Positions 1 to 8,212 of a DNA stretch of 64,000 nt are shown here, in pieces. The notes under the pieces are model-generated. The model did not search any database. It had not been told where the DNA came from and saw nothing but the letters and a program-made list of their open reading frames with translations. Where the stretch lies: contig JAKSKZ010000015.1 in the NCBI GenBank assembly GCA_024401475.1, positions 1-64,000 of the forward strand. The letters run 5' to 3'. Position 1 is the stretch's first letter, and each line of letters begins with the position of its first letter. The position numbers and the translations under genes were made by a program. This DNA comes from Paludibacteraceae bacterium. GTDB lineage: Bacteria > Bacteroidota > Bacteroidia > Bacteroidales > Paludibacteraceae.

Positions 1-51
1 AGGCATAGCGGACTGGAGTTTTATGCTTTTTAATTTTTAGCGGACAGCAAT
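1..51. mobile_element. Right end of a non-autonomous IS derivative (MITE-like), cut by window start
   Basis: Bases 1-52 are identical to 52845-52896, the right end of a complete 250-bp element in this window. The stretch holds the right arm of that element's long internal hairpin (TAGCGGACTGGAGTTTT at 6-22) and the terminal inverted repeat ending AGCGGACAGCAAT at 51. Immediately beyond it the sequence continues as an IS4-like transposase gene, so this copy seems to have inserted in that gene. The left part lies outside the window. Confidence 0.75.
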
Positions 52-456
52 AATTATTTGCAGTTTACTGAACCATTTGGGGGTCTGGTGCTTTCGGCTG
101 TCCGATGAAAGTTCATCCTTGTAGGTCTGATACAGGTCTCTGTAGGTCTTTTCGAAGACTTGCTCGGATCTCCTGGCACTGGCATCTGATAATGTGCTGC
201 GCCTGGGCAGTGCGGTTATACCAATGTGTGCCAGCTTGTGGGCTTCGGGATACATGGAAGCTGATATCTCTCGTAGCGAATCCAACCTCTTGATCACGGC
301 ATAAAGCATGACAAGGAGGTGTTGCCATGCGTCAAAGCTCTTTACATACTTTTCTGAACCGATATTTTTGCCAAATTCAAGAACTTTTCGCTTGTCAAGC
401 AAATCTATTAACTGTCCATACATTGGCTGTCCGATAAAATGTGTACTTTTGCCCAT
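37..456 (-). pseudogene. IS4-like (DUF4372-type) transposase, N-terminal fragment
   Basis: This reads as the first ~135 residues of an IS4-family transposase with a DUF4372-like N-terminal domain (start MGKSTHFIGQPMYGQLIDLL, then a helical DNA-binding region). The DDE catalytic core is absent: after the residues KWFSKLQII the frame runs into the terminal repeat of another element (1-51) and stops. The ATG at 454-456 is preceded by about 100 bp that resemble the left end of the 250-bp element at 52.6 kb, so the two belong to one IS family. It is non-functional as transposase unless the missing part lies outside the window. Confidence 0.75.
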
Positions 457-563
457 CGTTAAAATGTTTTTGTGGTGAAAACAAATTAAACGAAAAGGCT
501 GAATCTCTGCAAGGAAGATTCAGCCTAATTTTTTCCGTTCAAAAGAGTTTAGCGGACACCAAT
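457..563. mobile_element. Outer (transposase-start side) end of the IS4-like element
   Basis: Going outward from the transposase ATG there is a perfect 10-bp inverted repeat (AGGCTGAATC / GATTCAGCCT, 496-526) followed by T-rich DNA, then the terminal repeat that reads ATTGGTGTCCGCTAAAC on the minus strand (547-563). The hairpin probably shields the transposase from outside transcription, as in other IS elements; this is inference. The 52.6 kb element has the same layout. Confidence 0.7.
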
Positions 564-610
564 ATAAATAAAACAACTATTTTTGCTTACTGAATTAAAT
601 GTTGAAATAT

Positions 611-951
611 ATGGCAAAGTCAACAATGGGTACAAAGTTGCCAAGAAAATTGGAGGATAAGATGCAGATTGTGGGGGAGCAAATTAAGCTCGCCTTCGTC
701 GTAATCTGAGCGTGGCTCAAGTCGCAGAACGTGCTACTTGTTCCCCGCTAACAGTAGCACGAATAGAGAAGGGGTCATCAACTGTTTCCATTGGCATTTA
801 TCTGCGGGTTCTCTACGCCCTTCAATTGGAAGATGACATCCTACTGCTTGCACAACAGGATGTGCTTGGAAGACAACTTCAGGATCTTGCCTTAACCAAT
901 CGCCAACGTGCTTCCCAAAAACCTACGCCGTTAGGCGTTACATGTTGGTAG
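611..951 (+). pseudogene. Frameshifted XRE/HipB-like HTH regulator
   Basis: From ATG 611 the frame reads MAKSTMGTKLPRKLEDKMQI..GEQIKLA and then breaks. The continuation in another frame (from about 690) reads LRRNLSVAQVAERATCSPLT followed by VARIEKGSSTVSIGIYLRVL, a classic XRE helix-turn-helix of the HipB-like type common in Bacteroidales. A 4-bp loss in a CGCC-type repeat at about 689-694 would explain the break. A Bacteroidetes -7 box (TATTTTTG, 578-585) lies upstream, next to the IS end. No hipA partner follows. The last codons overlap a dispersed 12-bp palindrome (926-937), so the C-terminus is also likely altered. Confidence 0.65.
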
Positions 952-1399
952 AAGGTTTTGAAAATAGGGCAACCAATAGGATTAATAAAAGATCCACTAA
1001 ACCAAGAAACCACAACACATTATTGTTGAACCAAATATATTCATGTTTATAAGGATGTGCATAAGGTAACGACTGATTATTGGTATCTTTTACTGACAAT
1101 AAGACGGAATAGTAACGGTGTGGTCTTTTGGTAACTCCCGTATTATGAGTAAAGAGAACATTTTTACCATTTAAACTTTTTAACTCATCTACGTATTGGT
1201 AATCAACTACATCATACTTCTTGGGGATTCCTCCCTGACCGATGATCTCTAATTTAATTGTATTATCTTCAAATACAACATTTGAAACACATCCTTTGTC
1301 AACAGGGAATTCCTGAATATTTCTTATGAAAACAAAAAATAGAAAGACAAAGGATATGATAAAAATTAAAATTATAGATATATACTCGAGAATTTTCAT
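938..1399 (-). CDS. Hypothetical membrane protein, two transmembrane segments
   Basis: A 153-aa protein I do not recognise. It has an N-terminal hydrophobic helix (about residues 5-27), a soluble central domain of about 90 residues with beta-rich spacing (KLEIIGQGGIPKKYDV) and a second membrane helix near the C-terminus (about 128-146), giving a periplasmic or external loop between two anchors. The gene is AT-rich and lies between mobile-element remnants, so it may be accessory. Its 3' end overlaps the 3' end of the broken HTH gene by 14 bp. Real coding is likely but not certain. Confidence 0.5.
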   Translation of the reverse strand: MKILEYISIILIFIISFVFLFFVFIRNIQEFPVDKGCVSNVVFEDNTIKLEIIGQGGIPKKYDVVDYQYVDELKSLNGKNVLFTHNTGVTKRPHRYYSVLLSVKDTNNQSLPYAHPYKHEYIWFNNNVLWFLGLVDLLLILLVALFSKPSTNM

Positions 1400-1470
1400 T
1401 TTTCTTTTTTTTAGTTTTAAAGTTCTATAATTCCTTATGTAATAAATAAAAAATAAGTTATAAAAAACTG

Positions 1471-2097
1471 TATGGCAACTTCAAGAGGCCAGGGAAAGTG
1501 TATAGCAAGGACAATCCCAAAGCCTATGACCATGATTTCCAGACCTTCGCCGAGTGCCAAATCGTTCCTCACGGAATATATGACATTTCCAGAAATGTTG
1601 GATACATCTCAATTGGGACAAGCCATGACACTTCGGAATTTGTCTGTGACAATATTGAACGAGTATGGAATGAGCATCTCATAAGTGAATATCCCAATGC
1701 TGAGACCTTGATTATATTGTGTGATGGAGGTGGTTCAAACTCAAGTTCGCATCATATCGTGAAACAGGATTTAATGAGCCTGTCCCTTAAGTTGAATTTA
1801 AAGATACTTGTAATGCATTACCCTCCTTATTGTTCCAAACATAATCCCATCGAGCACCGGTTGTTTTCACAAATCTCACGTAGCTGGAATGGTGAACCTC
1901 TGCTTTCTATTGACAACGCTGTTGAACGAGCAAAAAAGACGACCACTTCAAAGGGACTTTTTGTGCACGTGGCCGTTAATTCAGGGGTGTATCCAATCAA
2001 AAGAAAAGTAACGGATGATTATAAAACTCTTGTCAAACATCGAATTGTTTTTCATAAGACGTTGCCAAAATGGAATTATCTTATTAAAACGGGATAA
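1471..2097 (+). pseudogene. ISAzo13-family transposase, C-terminal half
   Basis: The recognisable protein begins around TAT 1471 (YGNFKRPGKVYSKDNPKAYD) with no plausible start or N-terminal half. It carries the DDE-type core of ISAzo13 transposases: DTSEF, the catalytic-region motif LCDGGGSNSS, and YPPYCSKHNPIEHRLFSQ with the final acidic residue, then a conserved C-terminal section ending in a WNYLIK motif. About half the usual length is missing, so this is a decayed copy. No clear terminal repeats were found on either side. Confidence 0.8.
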
Positions 2098-2144
2098 CAT
2101 TTGTGTAATGTTATTTTTTTCACGTTACTAAAATCCCACAACCA

Positions 2145-2191
2145 TAAAAAAAGAGGATATATCATAAATGTTACATTTTGATACATCCTCT
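2145..2191 (-). terminator. Intrinsic terminator of the carboxynorspermidine synthase gene
   Basis: On the minus strand a 14-bp stem (AAGAGGATGTATCA pairing with TGATATATCCTCTT, one G-T pair) encloses an AT-rich loop and is followed by a run of seven T. It begins about 20 bp after the stop codon at 2213. Confidence 0.8.
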
Positions 2192-2212
2192 TCCCTTTCA
2201 TATTTTATGATA

Positions 2213-3427
2213 TTATATGTTATCCAACTCCAAATCTTCGTTGAATACCTCGTGCCAAGGCAAACCGTGCTTGTTCAACTCTGCCATGAATGGATCTGGA
2301 TCGAAATCCTCTACGTTCCAAACTCCCGGGCGCTTCCATTGACCTGTGCAGAACATCATCGCACCGATCATTGCAGGCACTCCAGTAGTATAACTCACGC
2401 CTTGCATTCCTGTCTCCTTGAATGCCTCTTGGTGGCTACAGTTGTTATAAACATAGTATGTCAAAGGTTTGCCGTCCTTACCTGTTCCGCTGATACGACA
2501 ACCGATGCTTGTCTCGCCCTCGTAGTTCTCACCCAAATCTTGAGGATTAGGAAGAACTGCCTTCAAGAATTGAAGAGGAACAATCTTCACACCATTATAT
2601 TCAACCTCATCAATACGAGCCATACCGATATTTTGAATCACGCGAAGGTGAGTCAAATACTCTTGACCGAAAGTCATCCAGAAACGAGCACGCTTGATGG
2701 AAGGGAAATTCTTCACCAACGACTCCAACTCCTCATGATACATCAAATAAGAGTCTCTTGGACCGATATTTGGGTATGTAAGTGCCTTGTGAATCTCCAA
2801 CGCACCAGTCTCCACCCACTTACCATCTTGATAGAAACGACCCTTTTGAGTAATCTCACGGATGTTGATTTCAGGGTTGAAGTTTGTAGCAAATGCCTTG
2901 TGGTGGTTTCCTGCGTTACAGTCGACGATGTCAAGGTATTGCATTTCCTTGAAATGGTGCTTTGCAGCATAAGCAGTATAAACACCAGAGACACCTGGGT
3001 CAAATCCACAACCAAGGATGGCAGTCAGACCAGCCTTTTCGAACTTGTCCTTGTAAGCCCATTGCCAGCTATACTCGAAATGAGCCTCGTCTTTTGGCTC
3101 ATAGTTGGCTGTATCCAAATAATTGACACCACACTCGAGACAAGCGTCCATAATGTTCAAATCTTGGTAAGGAAGCGCTACATTGATGACCAATTCTGGC
3201 TTATGTTTCTTAAACAAAGCAACGATTTGATCAGTGTAGTCTGCATCCACCTTGTCAGTAGTGACCGAAACTCCATAACGTTCCTTCAACACAGCTGCTA
3301 CAGCATCACACTTCGCCTTAGTACGGCTTGCGATAACAATATCCGTAAAGACGTTAGTATTTTGTGCCACCTTGTGACACACTACGGTACCAACACCGCC
3401 CACTCCGATAATAAGAACTTTAGACAT
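2213..3427 (-). CDS. Carboxynorspermidine synthase (saccharopine dehydrogenase family)
   Basis: A 404-aa cytosolic NAD(P)-dependent enzyme of the saccharopine dehydrogenase family. It has an N-terminal Rossmann motif (VLIIGVGGVGTVV, residues 4-16), the family segment GCGFDPGVSGVY and the DCNAGNHH region typical of carboxynorspermidine (carboxyspermidine) dehydrogenases. In many gut Bacteroidales this enzyme condenses aspartate semialdehyde with a diamine to make carboxy(nor)spermidine, later decarboxylated to (nor)spermidine; the decarboxylase is not in this window. Length fits the family. The gene is single, with its own promoter (3507-3537) and terminator. Confidence 0.88.
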   Translation of the reverse strand: MSKVLIIGVGGVGTVVCHKVAQNTNVFTDIVIASRTKAKCDAVAAVLKERYGVSVTTDKVDADYTDQIVALFKKHKPELVINVALPYQDLNIMDACLECGVNYLDTANYEPKDEAHFEYSWQWAYKDKFEKAGLTAILGCGFDPGVSGVYTAYAAKHHFKEMQYLDIVDCNAGNHHKAFATNFNPEINIREITQKGRFYQDGKWVETGALEIHKALTYPNIGPRDSYLMYHEELESLVKNFPSIKRARFWMTFGQEYLTHLRVIQNIGMARIDEVEYNGVKIVPLQFLKAVLPNPQDLGENYEGETSIGCRISGTGKDGKPLTYYVYNNCSHQEAFKETGMQGVSYTTGVPAMIGAMMFCTGQWKRPGVWNVEDFDPDPFMAELNKHGLPWHEVFNEDLELDNI

Positions 3428-3506
3428 TCTTCTTGTTGTTTATGTTTATACACTCAATATACAATTCACCACAAACTTCTAAAAGAACCCGTGATAAATC
3501 CGAATA

Positions 3507-3537
3507 CAAATATAAACTTATTTTATAAAAATACAAA
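3507..3537 (-). promoter_or_regulatory. Bacteroidetes-type promoter for carboxynorspermidine synthase
   Basis: On the minus strand TTTG (3537-3534) is followed 19 bp later by TATATTTG (3514-3507), matching the Bacteroidetes -33 TTTG / -7 TAnnTTTG consensus. The start codon lies about 80 bp downstream. Confidence 0.7.
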
Positions 3538-3545
3538 CAATCCCA

Positions 3546-4907
3546 TCATTTTAACAAAGAAATCATCTCCTCAACGGAAACTAATTTCTGCTCGCCACTC
3601 TGCATATTCTTGAGCATCACCTTATTCTCAGCCATTTCAGTCTCACCGATAATAGCGACAAAAGGAATGCCCTTGCCGTCAGCATATCCCATCTGCTTCT
3701 TCATCTTAGCAGGCTCCGGGTAAACCTCGGCAGCCAAACCTGCGGATCTGACAGTCTTTAGGCAATTAAGCGCGTACTTCAACTCCTCTTGTCCAAAAGT
3801 AACGAAGATAACCTTCGTTGCTTGCAACATCTCGGCAGGATACAAATCCAATTGATTCAAGACATCATAGATACGGTCTGCACCAAACGAGATACCTACG
3901 CCCGAAACACCGTCCATACCGAAGACACCCGTCAAGTTGTCGTAACGACCTCCTCCTGTGATGCTACCGATTTGAACATCCTTAGCTTTCACCTCGAAGA
4001 TAGCTCCCGTATAATAATTCAAACCACGAGCCAACGTCAAATCCAACTCAACCTCCGTCTGAACGCCAACCAACTTCACATACTCCAAAATTGTGGCAAT
4101 CTCGTCCACGCCCTTCAAACCGATTTCTGAAGTGGCAAGCACCTCGCGAATGGTCTGCAACTTCTCCTCATTCGTACCTTGGAGCAAGATGATTGGTTGC
4201 AACTTGGCAATAGACTCTTCTGGAATACCCTTCGAAGCCAACTCGGCATTGACGTTCTCCAAACCGATTTTGTCCAACTTGTCGATGGCTACCGTAATAT
4301 CTACAATCTTATCTGCCTGACCAATCACTTCTGCAATACCTGTCAATATCTTACGATTGTTCAATTTCAAACAAACGTTGACCTTCAAACGACGATATAC
4401 TTCATCAACGATTTGAATCAATTCCACCTCGTTCATCAATGAGTCGCTGCCGACAACATCAACATCGCATTGATAGAATTCACGGTAACGCCCTTTCTGA
4501 GGCTTGTCTGCACGCCACACAGGTTGGATTTGGTAACGTTTAAAAGGGAAACTCAACTTATCACGGTTCATCACCACAAAACGAGCGAAAGGAACAGTCA
4601 AGTCATAACGCAATCCCTTCTCTGAAATTTTATTGGTCAATTTCAAAGAGTTGCGAGCCTCCAAATCGGCTTGCTCCGCGCCAGACAAGAAATCACCCGA
4701 ATTCAAAATTTTGAAAAGGAGTTTGTCTCCCTCGTCACCATACTTTCCCATCAACGTAGAAAGGTTTTCCATGGCAGGTGTCTCAATCTGCTGAAAACCA
4801 TACAAACGGAAAACTTCTTTAATAGTGTTGAATATATAATTACGACGCGCCATTTCAATTGGTGCGAAATCTCTTGTACCCTTAGGTATAGAAGGTTTTT
4901 GTGCCAT
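3546..4907 (-). CDS. hisS: Histidine--tRNA ligase
   Basis: A 453-aa class II aminoacyl-tRNA synthetase that charges tRNA-His. Visible are motif 1 in the N-terminus, motif 2 ([11 protein letters not shown], 100-110, then [14 protein letters not shown], 131-144), the histidine-specific motif [10 protein letters not shown], the GGRYDNL loop and a C-terminal anticodon-binding domain (from about 360). It is the last gene of a three-gene unit (lipid kinase, kdsA, hisS), 51 bp after kdsA. Length and motifs are normal, with no sign of damage. Confidence 0.97.
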   Translation of the reverse strand: MAQKPSIPKGTRDFAPIEMARRNYIFNTIKEVFRLYGFQQIETPAMENLSTLMGKYGDEGDKLLFKILNSGDFLSGAEQADLEARNSLKLTNKISEKGLRYDLTVPFARFVVMNRDKLSFPFKRYQIQPVWRADKPQKGRYREFYQCDVDVVGSDSLMNEVELIQIVDEVYRRLKVNVCLKLNNRKILTGIAEVIGQADKIVDITVAIDKLDKIGLENVNAELASKGIPEESIAKLQPIILLQGTNEEKLQTIREVLATSEIGLKGVDEIATILEYVKLVGVQTEVELDLTLARGLNYYTGAIFEVKAKDVQIGSITGGGRYDNLTGVFGMDGVSGVGISFGADRIYDVLNQLDLYPAEMLQATKVIFVTFGQEELKYALNCLKTVRSAGLAAEVYPEPAKMKKQMGYADGKGIPFVAIIGETEMAENKVMLKNMQSGEQKLVSVEEMISLLK

Positions 4908-4958
4908 CTTTTGAATTTTATTTTATAGCAATCACCACAATTAAGGATTGCTCTATTT

Positions 4959-5771
4959 TTACAAATTATTTACCACTTCACGAATACGGACCAACTTCTC
5001 CATCAATGGTTCCAACAGATCCAATCTAAGCATATTAGAGCCGTCAGACTTAGCGTTTGCCGGATCTGGATGCGTCTCCAAGAAAAGACCGTCCACACCA
5101 ACAGCCACACCTGCACGAGCCATGGTTTCAATCATTTGAGGATTTCCGCCCGAAACACCCGACATTTGATTGGGTTGTTGCAAAGAGTGAGTCACGTCCA
5201 AGATTACAGGGAAGCCCAACTGTTGCATTGTAGGGATGCCCCGGAAATCGACAATCAAGTCTTGGTATCCGAAGAACGTGCCTCGGTCGGTCAACATCAC
5301 TTGGCCATTACCACTATCCACCACCTTTTGTGCAGCAAACTTCATCGACTCAGGAGAAAGGAACTGTCCCTTCTTGATATTTACACACTTGCCTGTTTTT
5401 GCAGCAGCCACCAAAAGGTCTGTCTGCCTACACAAAAAGGCTGGAATCTGCAACACATCAACAAATTCAGCCGCCATAGCAGCCTCCTCCACCTCGTGAA
5501 TATCAGTCACAACCGGAACTTCAAATTCCGATTTAACCTTAGCCAAAATCTTCAAAGCCTTCTCGTCTCCAATACCCGTAAAAGAGTCTGCCTTAGATCT
5601 ATTCGCCTTGCGATAAGATCCTTTAAAAACGAACGGTATCTTCAACTTGTCAGAAACCTTCTTGATATGTTCTGCAATATTCATAGCCATATCCTCACCC
5701 TCAATCACACAAGGACCTGCGAAAATGAAGAAATTGCCAGAATCGGTATGTTTCAATAAATCAGATATCAT
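4959..5771 (-). CDS. kdsA: 3-deoxy-8-phosphooctulonate synthase
   Basis: A 270-aa TIM-barrel enzyme that condenses phosphoenolpyruvate with arabinose 5-phosphate to Kdo 8-phosphate for lipopolysaccharide inner core. Diagnostic segments are AGPCVIEG near the N-terminus, FKGSYRKANRSK, the FLCRQTDLL and NIKKGQFLSP stretches, and DVTHSLQQPNQMSG. It sits between a lipid kinase (21 bp upstream) and hisS. Its presence supports a Gram-negative envelope with Kdo-containing lipopolysaccharide. Confidence 0.97.
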   Translation of the reverse strand: MISDLLKHTDSGNFFIFAGPCVIEGEDMAMNIAEHIKKVSDKLKIPFVFKGSYRKANRSKADSFTGIGDEKALKILAKVKSEFEVPVVTDIHEVEEAAMAAEFVDVLQIPAFLCRQTDLLVAAAKTGKCVNIKKGQFLSPESMKFAAQKVVDSGNGQVMLTDRGTFFGYQDLIVDFRGIPTMQQLGFPVILDVTHSLQQPNQMSGVSGGNPQMIETMARAGVAVGVDGLFLETHPDPANAKSDGSNMLRLDLLEPLMEKLVRIREVVNNL

Positions 5772-5792
5772 ATATAATTTTATTTATTTTAT

Positions 5793-6749
5793 TCACTTTT
5801 TAGGAACAACCATCCGAAGGGCTTGGGGAATTATTTCAAGATGATACGGACTTCCCGCTCCCTCCATCAATATTCCATCCGCCTCAACCTTATTCTTATC
5901 GCTGCAAGTTATCCGCAACGAGGCTGTTTTGTAAAAACGAAGGCAGGAGTTTCCTTCCAATCTGTTTTTAAACAAGCGATACAATGACTTGACAAGCAAC
6001 GTCAGACTTGGGCGAACCACAACAAAAAGATCAAAGATGCCATCCGTCGGCACCGCTTCCGGTGTCTGCTTTATGCCACCACCTGTATAAGGGCCATTTG
6101 CAACAGACATCGTATAAACCTTGTCGTCCACCACGCAGCCTTGCCCCTCCATCTCCAAGCGAAGAGGCTTAGACGAATGCATCAAGGCTCCTGCAACGAC
6201 AGCTAACGAATAGACCCAAGAACGGCCTGGCAAAAAGCGGGAAATCTTTTCGGCATAATAGACCACCTGAGCATCAAATCCCAAACCAACGGAATTGATA
6301 AAGTACTTCACTTTTTCCTCGCCTTGCTGATGATAGGTCAAACGCCCGATATCAATCATCTGAGTATAACCTTCGACAACAAACGGAATACTTTTTTGAG
6401 ACTTCTTAGGTATTCCCCAATATCTGGCCCAATCGTTGCCCGTACCTCCTGGCAGAATTGCCAACGTGACATCCTTTGTATCGACAGATGAGGAAAAGAT
6501 TCCGTCAACCACCTCACTAATGGAGCCGTCACCGCCTGCCACAATCAAACGACGGACACCATCCTCTTCCAAAAGTTTTTTCACCAATCGGGTTGCATGG
6601 CCAGCATATTCAGTAAGGACAATATCAACATCCAATCCCGCAGATTTCAAACGTTCCTCAATGGATTTTCTTCGCAGAAAAAAACGCTTGCCACCCGCCT
6701 TGGGATTAGCTATCACCGTCCATTTCTCTATGCTTTTAACTTCCGTCAT
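5793..6749 (-). CDS. Diacylglycerol kinase-like lipid kinase (YegS/BmrU family)
   Basis: A 318-aa member of the diacylglycerol/sphingosine kinase fold. The nucleotide-binding motif GGDGS is at 72-76 and the companion PGGTGND at 100-106; the C-terminal half is a beta-sandwich with the metal-site segment TDGIFDL. Such proteins phosphorylate a membrane lipid, diacylglycerol or a related lipid; the substrate cannot be read from sequence. It is first in the unit with kdsA and hisS and is preceded by a good -7 box (TATTTTTG, 6787-6780). Confidence 0.88.
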   Translation of the reverse strand: MTEVKSIEKWTVIANPKAGGKRFFLRRKSIEERLKSAGLDVDIVLTEYAGHATRLVKKLLEEDGVRRLIVAGGDGSISEVVDGIFSSSVDTKDVTLAILPGGTGNDWARYWGIPKKSQKSIPFVVEGYTQMIDIGRLTYHQQGEEKVKYFINSVGLGFDAQVVYYAEKISRFLPGRSWVYSLAVVAGALMHSSKPLRLEMEGQGCVVDDKVYTMSVANGPYTGGGIKQTPEAVPTDGIFDLFVVVRPSLTLLVKSLYRLFKNRLEGNSCLRFYKTASLRITCSDKNKVEADGILMEGAGSPYHLEIIPQALRMVVPKK

Positions 6750-6779
6750 CTAATCAAACTAGAAACCTAATTCAAACAA

Positions 6780-6811
6780 CAAAAATACAATTTTTCCTTT
6801 ATACTAAAGGA
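6780..6811 (-). promoter_or_regulatory. Promoter of the lipid kinase-kdsA-hisS unit
   Basis: Minus-strand TATTTTTG (6787-6780) matches TAnnTTTG, about 31 bp before the ATG at 6749. The -33 region is only a weak match (TTTAG near 6810). Confidence 0.55.
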
Positions 6812-6830
6812 GGAATGAGGATAACATTTT

Positions 6831-6864
6831 AAACAAAAAAAAGAGACTCACCAAGAGCCTCTTT
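6831..6864 (-). terminator. Intrinsic terminator at the end of the capsule operon
   Basis: Minus-strand stem AAGAGGCTC / GAGTCTCTT (9 bp with one G-T pair) with a short loop, followed by eight T. It lies about 215 bp after the last capsule-operon stop codon (7081), with the 192-bp element in between. Confidence 0.75.
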
Positions 6865-6883
6865 CCCTATTTGAAATTTAAAT

Positions 6884-7075
6884 GGTGACCTCTATAAATT
6901 CACCGTATTAAAATTTTAGCAACAAGTGCCGCATTATAAACTTTTCGGCGCTTTATGTTTTTTTCCGGTAGGTGTTGCCGCTTGTCAGTCAGCCACAGTG
7001 CTCGCACCGTTCCTTCTTTCCGCACCGATCAATACAAATCCAAAAATTACTCGGGATCAATTTATAGAGATCACC
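6884..7075. mobile_element. 192-bp MITE-like element with 17-bp inverted ends
   Basis: The left end GGTGACCTCTATAAATT (6884-6900) is the inverted copy of the right end AATTTATAGAGATCACC (7059-7075), one mismatch. AAAT flanks both sides and could be a 4-bp target duplication. No transposase is encoded. Bases 6884 to about 6970 match a second, partial copy at 39486-39558 in inverse orientation. It fills most of the gap between the capsule operon and its terminator. Confidence 0.65.
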
Positions 7076-7080
7076 AAATG

Positions 7081-8181
7081 TTATTTTCCTTTCTTGAATC
7101 GACTAAAAACGCCAGGCAAATAAACGAATAAGAAATTGAGCAACACATCTTTGGGAGACACCATAAAAACTCTGCCATGGTGTTGTACATTTGTTCCAAA
7201 AGCATACATTTTTTTAAGCCAATAAGATTTAGGATTATGCTTCAATCGATCATTGTACTGTCCAAAATTTCCTAACTCAAAAACAACTTCCCCCAACTTA
7301 TCCACTTTCTTAGAATTTGCATGTTCAACAAAGAACAAACAATCCTTATCCGCGTCCAAATAATCCAAAGAGAATCTTGCAAATAACCTCCAATATTTCA
7401 TCAAATCTAAGTCAGAAAGCATTGACTCTAACATCTCCCGCTTCATCTCTTTGTGATATGTAGTTAGGAACAATACCCAGTCACAAATCTGCCTCAACCC
7501 TAAACCACTATTAATGAAATGGGAAGTCATGTGCAGAAGTAAAAATACCGCATTAATTTCCAATGGTAATTGGAGTGTTTCTACACCTCCCACGTTTACA
7601 GTTCTGAGTTGTTTTGTTGAGCTATTTGTCATTTCATCAAAACATTTTTTCTTAAATGGATTGATAGGCGTAGCCAATTTCCAATGAAGTTCTACTGAGA
7701 TGCCATTGAGTTCTGCCTCTATATGCTTGGGAGTATTTTCTCCAATGTTTTCAAACGGAGCTTTTTTTATAAATTCATTAACGCCTTGCTCTGTTTTACC
7801 TCCAAAATACAAATCTATGTCACCCTGCTGCCTACGTTTAGGGTTTGGATAAAGAGCCGAAACACTCAAACCTTTCATTAGAACAGGTTTTTCTTCCTGA
7901 AAGATTTCATAAATATATTTCAACGTCTTTATATGCTTTTCGTGGAGAGTCTCCATTTCCGCCACCACACCATACCACTTTAACAATGAAATTCTATTCG
8001 GCCGCTTTTCTGCAGGAAGAGAAAGCATCCCATCATAAATCAAACCTAATAAAGCTTGTTCTTTGGCCAATCTATGAATCTCTTTCCAATCTACATCTTC
8101 TTCAAAAAGATCCAAATGAATCTCTTTTTGCCACAAAGCAGCCTTGAGCAGCTCTAACAATTGTATTTGAGGTCTTTCCAT
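7081..8181 (-). CDS. Nucleotidyltransferase family protein (NTP_transf_5 type)
   Basis: A 366-aa protein of the nucleotidyltransferase-fold family often found in capsule and lantibiotic loci. The acidic motif QGDIDLY (119-125) follows a conserved LMKG segment, as in the family, and the C-terminal half carries HLHW-like and LRQICDWVLF segments. Its biochemical role in polysaccharide loci is not established. It is the last gene of the capsule operon, 31 bp after manA, and was probably recruited with it. Family assignment is fairly secure; function is unknown. Confidence 0.75.
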   Translation of the reverse strand: MERPQIQLLELLKAALWQKEIHLDLFEEDVDWKEIHRLAKEQALLGLIYDGMLSLPAEKRPNRISLLKWYGVVAEMETLHEKHIKTLKYIYEIFQEEKPVLMKGLSVSALYPNPKRRQQGDIDLYFGGKTEQGVNEFIKKAPFENIGENTPKHIEAELNGISVELHWKLATPINPFKKKCFDEMTNSSTKQLRTVNVGGVETLQLPLEINAVFLLLHMTSHFINSGLGLRQICDWVLFLTTYHKEMKREMLESMLSDLDLMKYWRLFARFSLDYLDADKDCLFFVEHANSKKVDKLGEVVFELGNFGQYNDRLKHNPKSYWLKKMYAFGTNVQHHGRVFMVSPKDVLLNFLFVYLPGVFSRFKKGK

Positions 8182-8212
8182 ATTTCTTCAGTTATCAAAA
8201 CTATATATACTA

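Noticed and set aside
2168-3613. A 481-codon open frame on the + strand
   Set aside because: It is antisense to the clear carboxynorspermidine synthase and reads as a composition artefact with no recognisable domain.
5793-6749. NAD kinase instead of lipid kinase
   Set aside because: The GGDGS and PGGTGND motifs and the length fit the diacylglycerol kinase-like family better.
6926-7123. 65-codon + strand frame inside the 192-bp element
   Set aside because: It spans the element's inner part and right end and runs into the antisense of the next gene; no start signal and no protein-like pattern.
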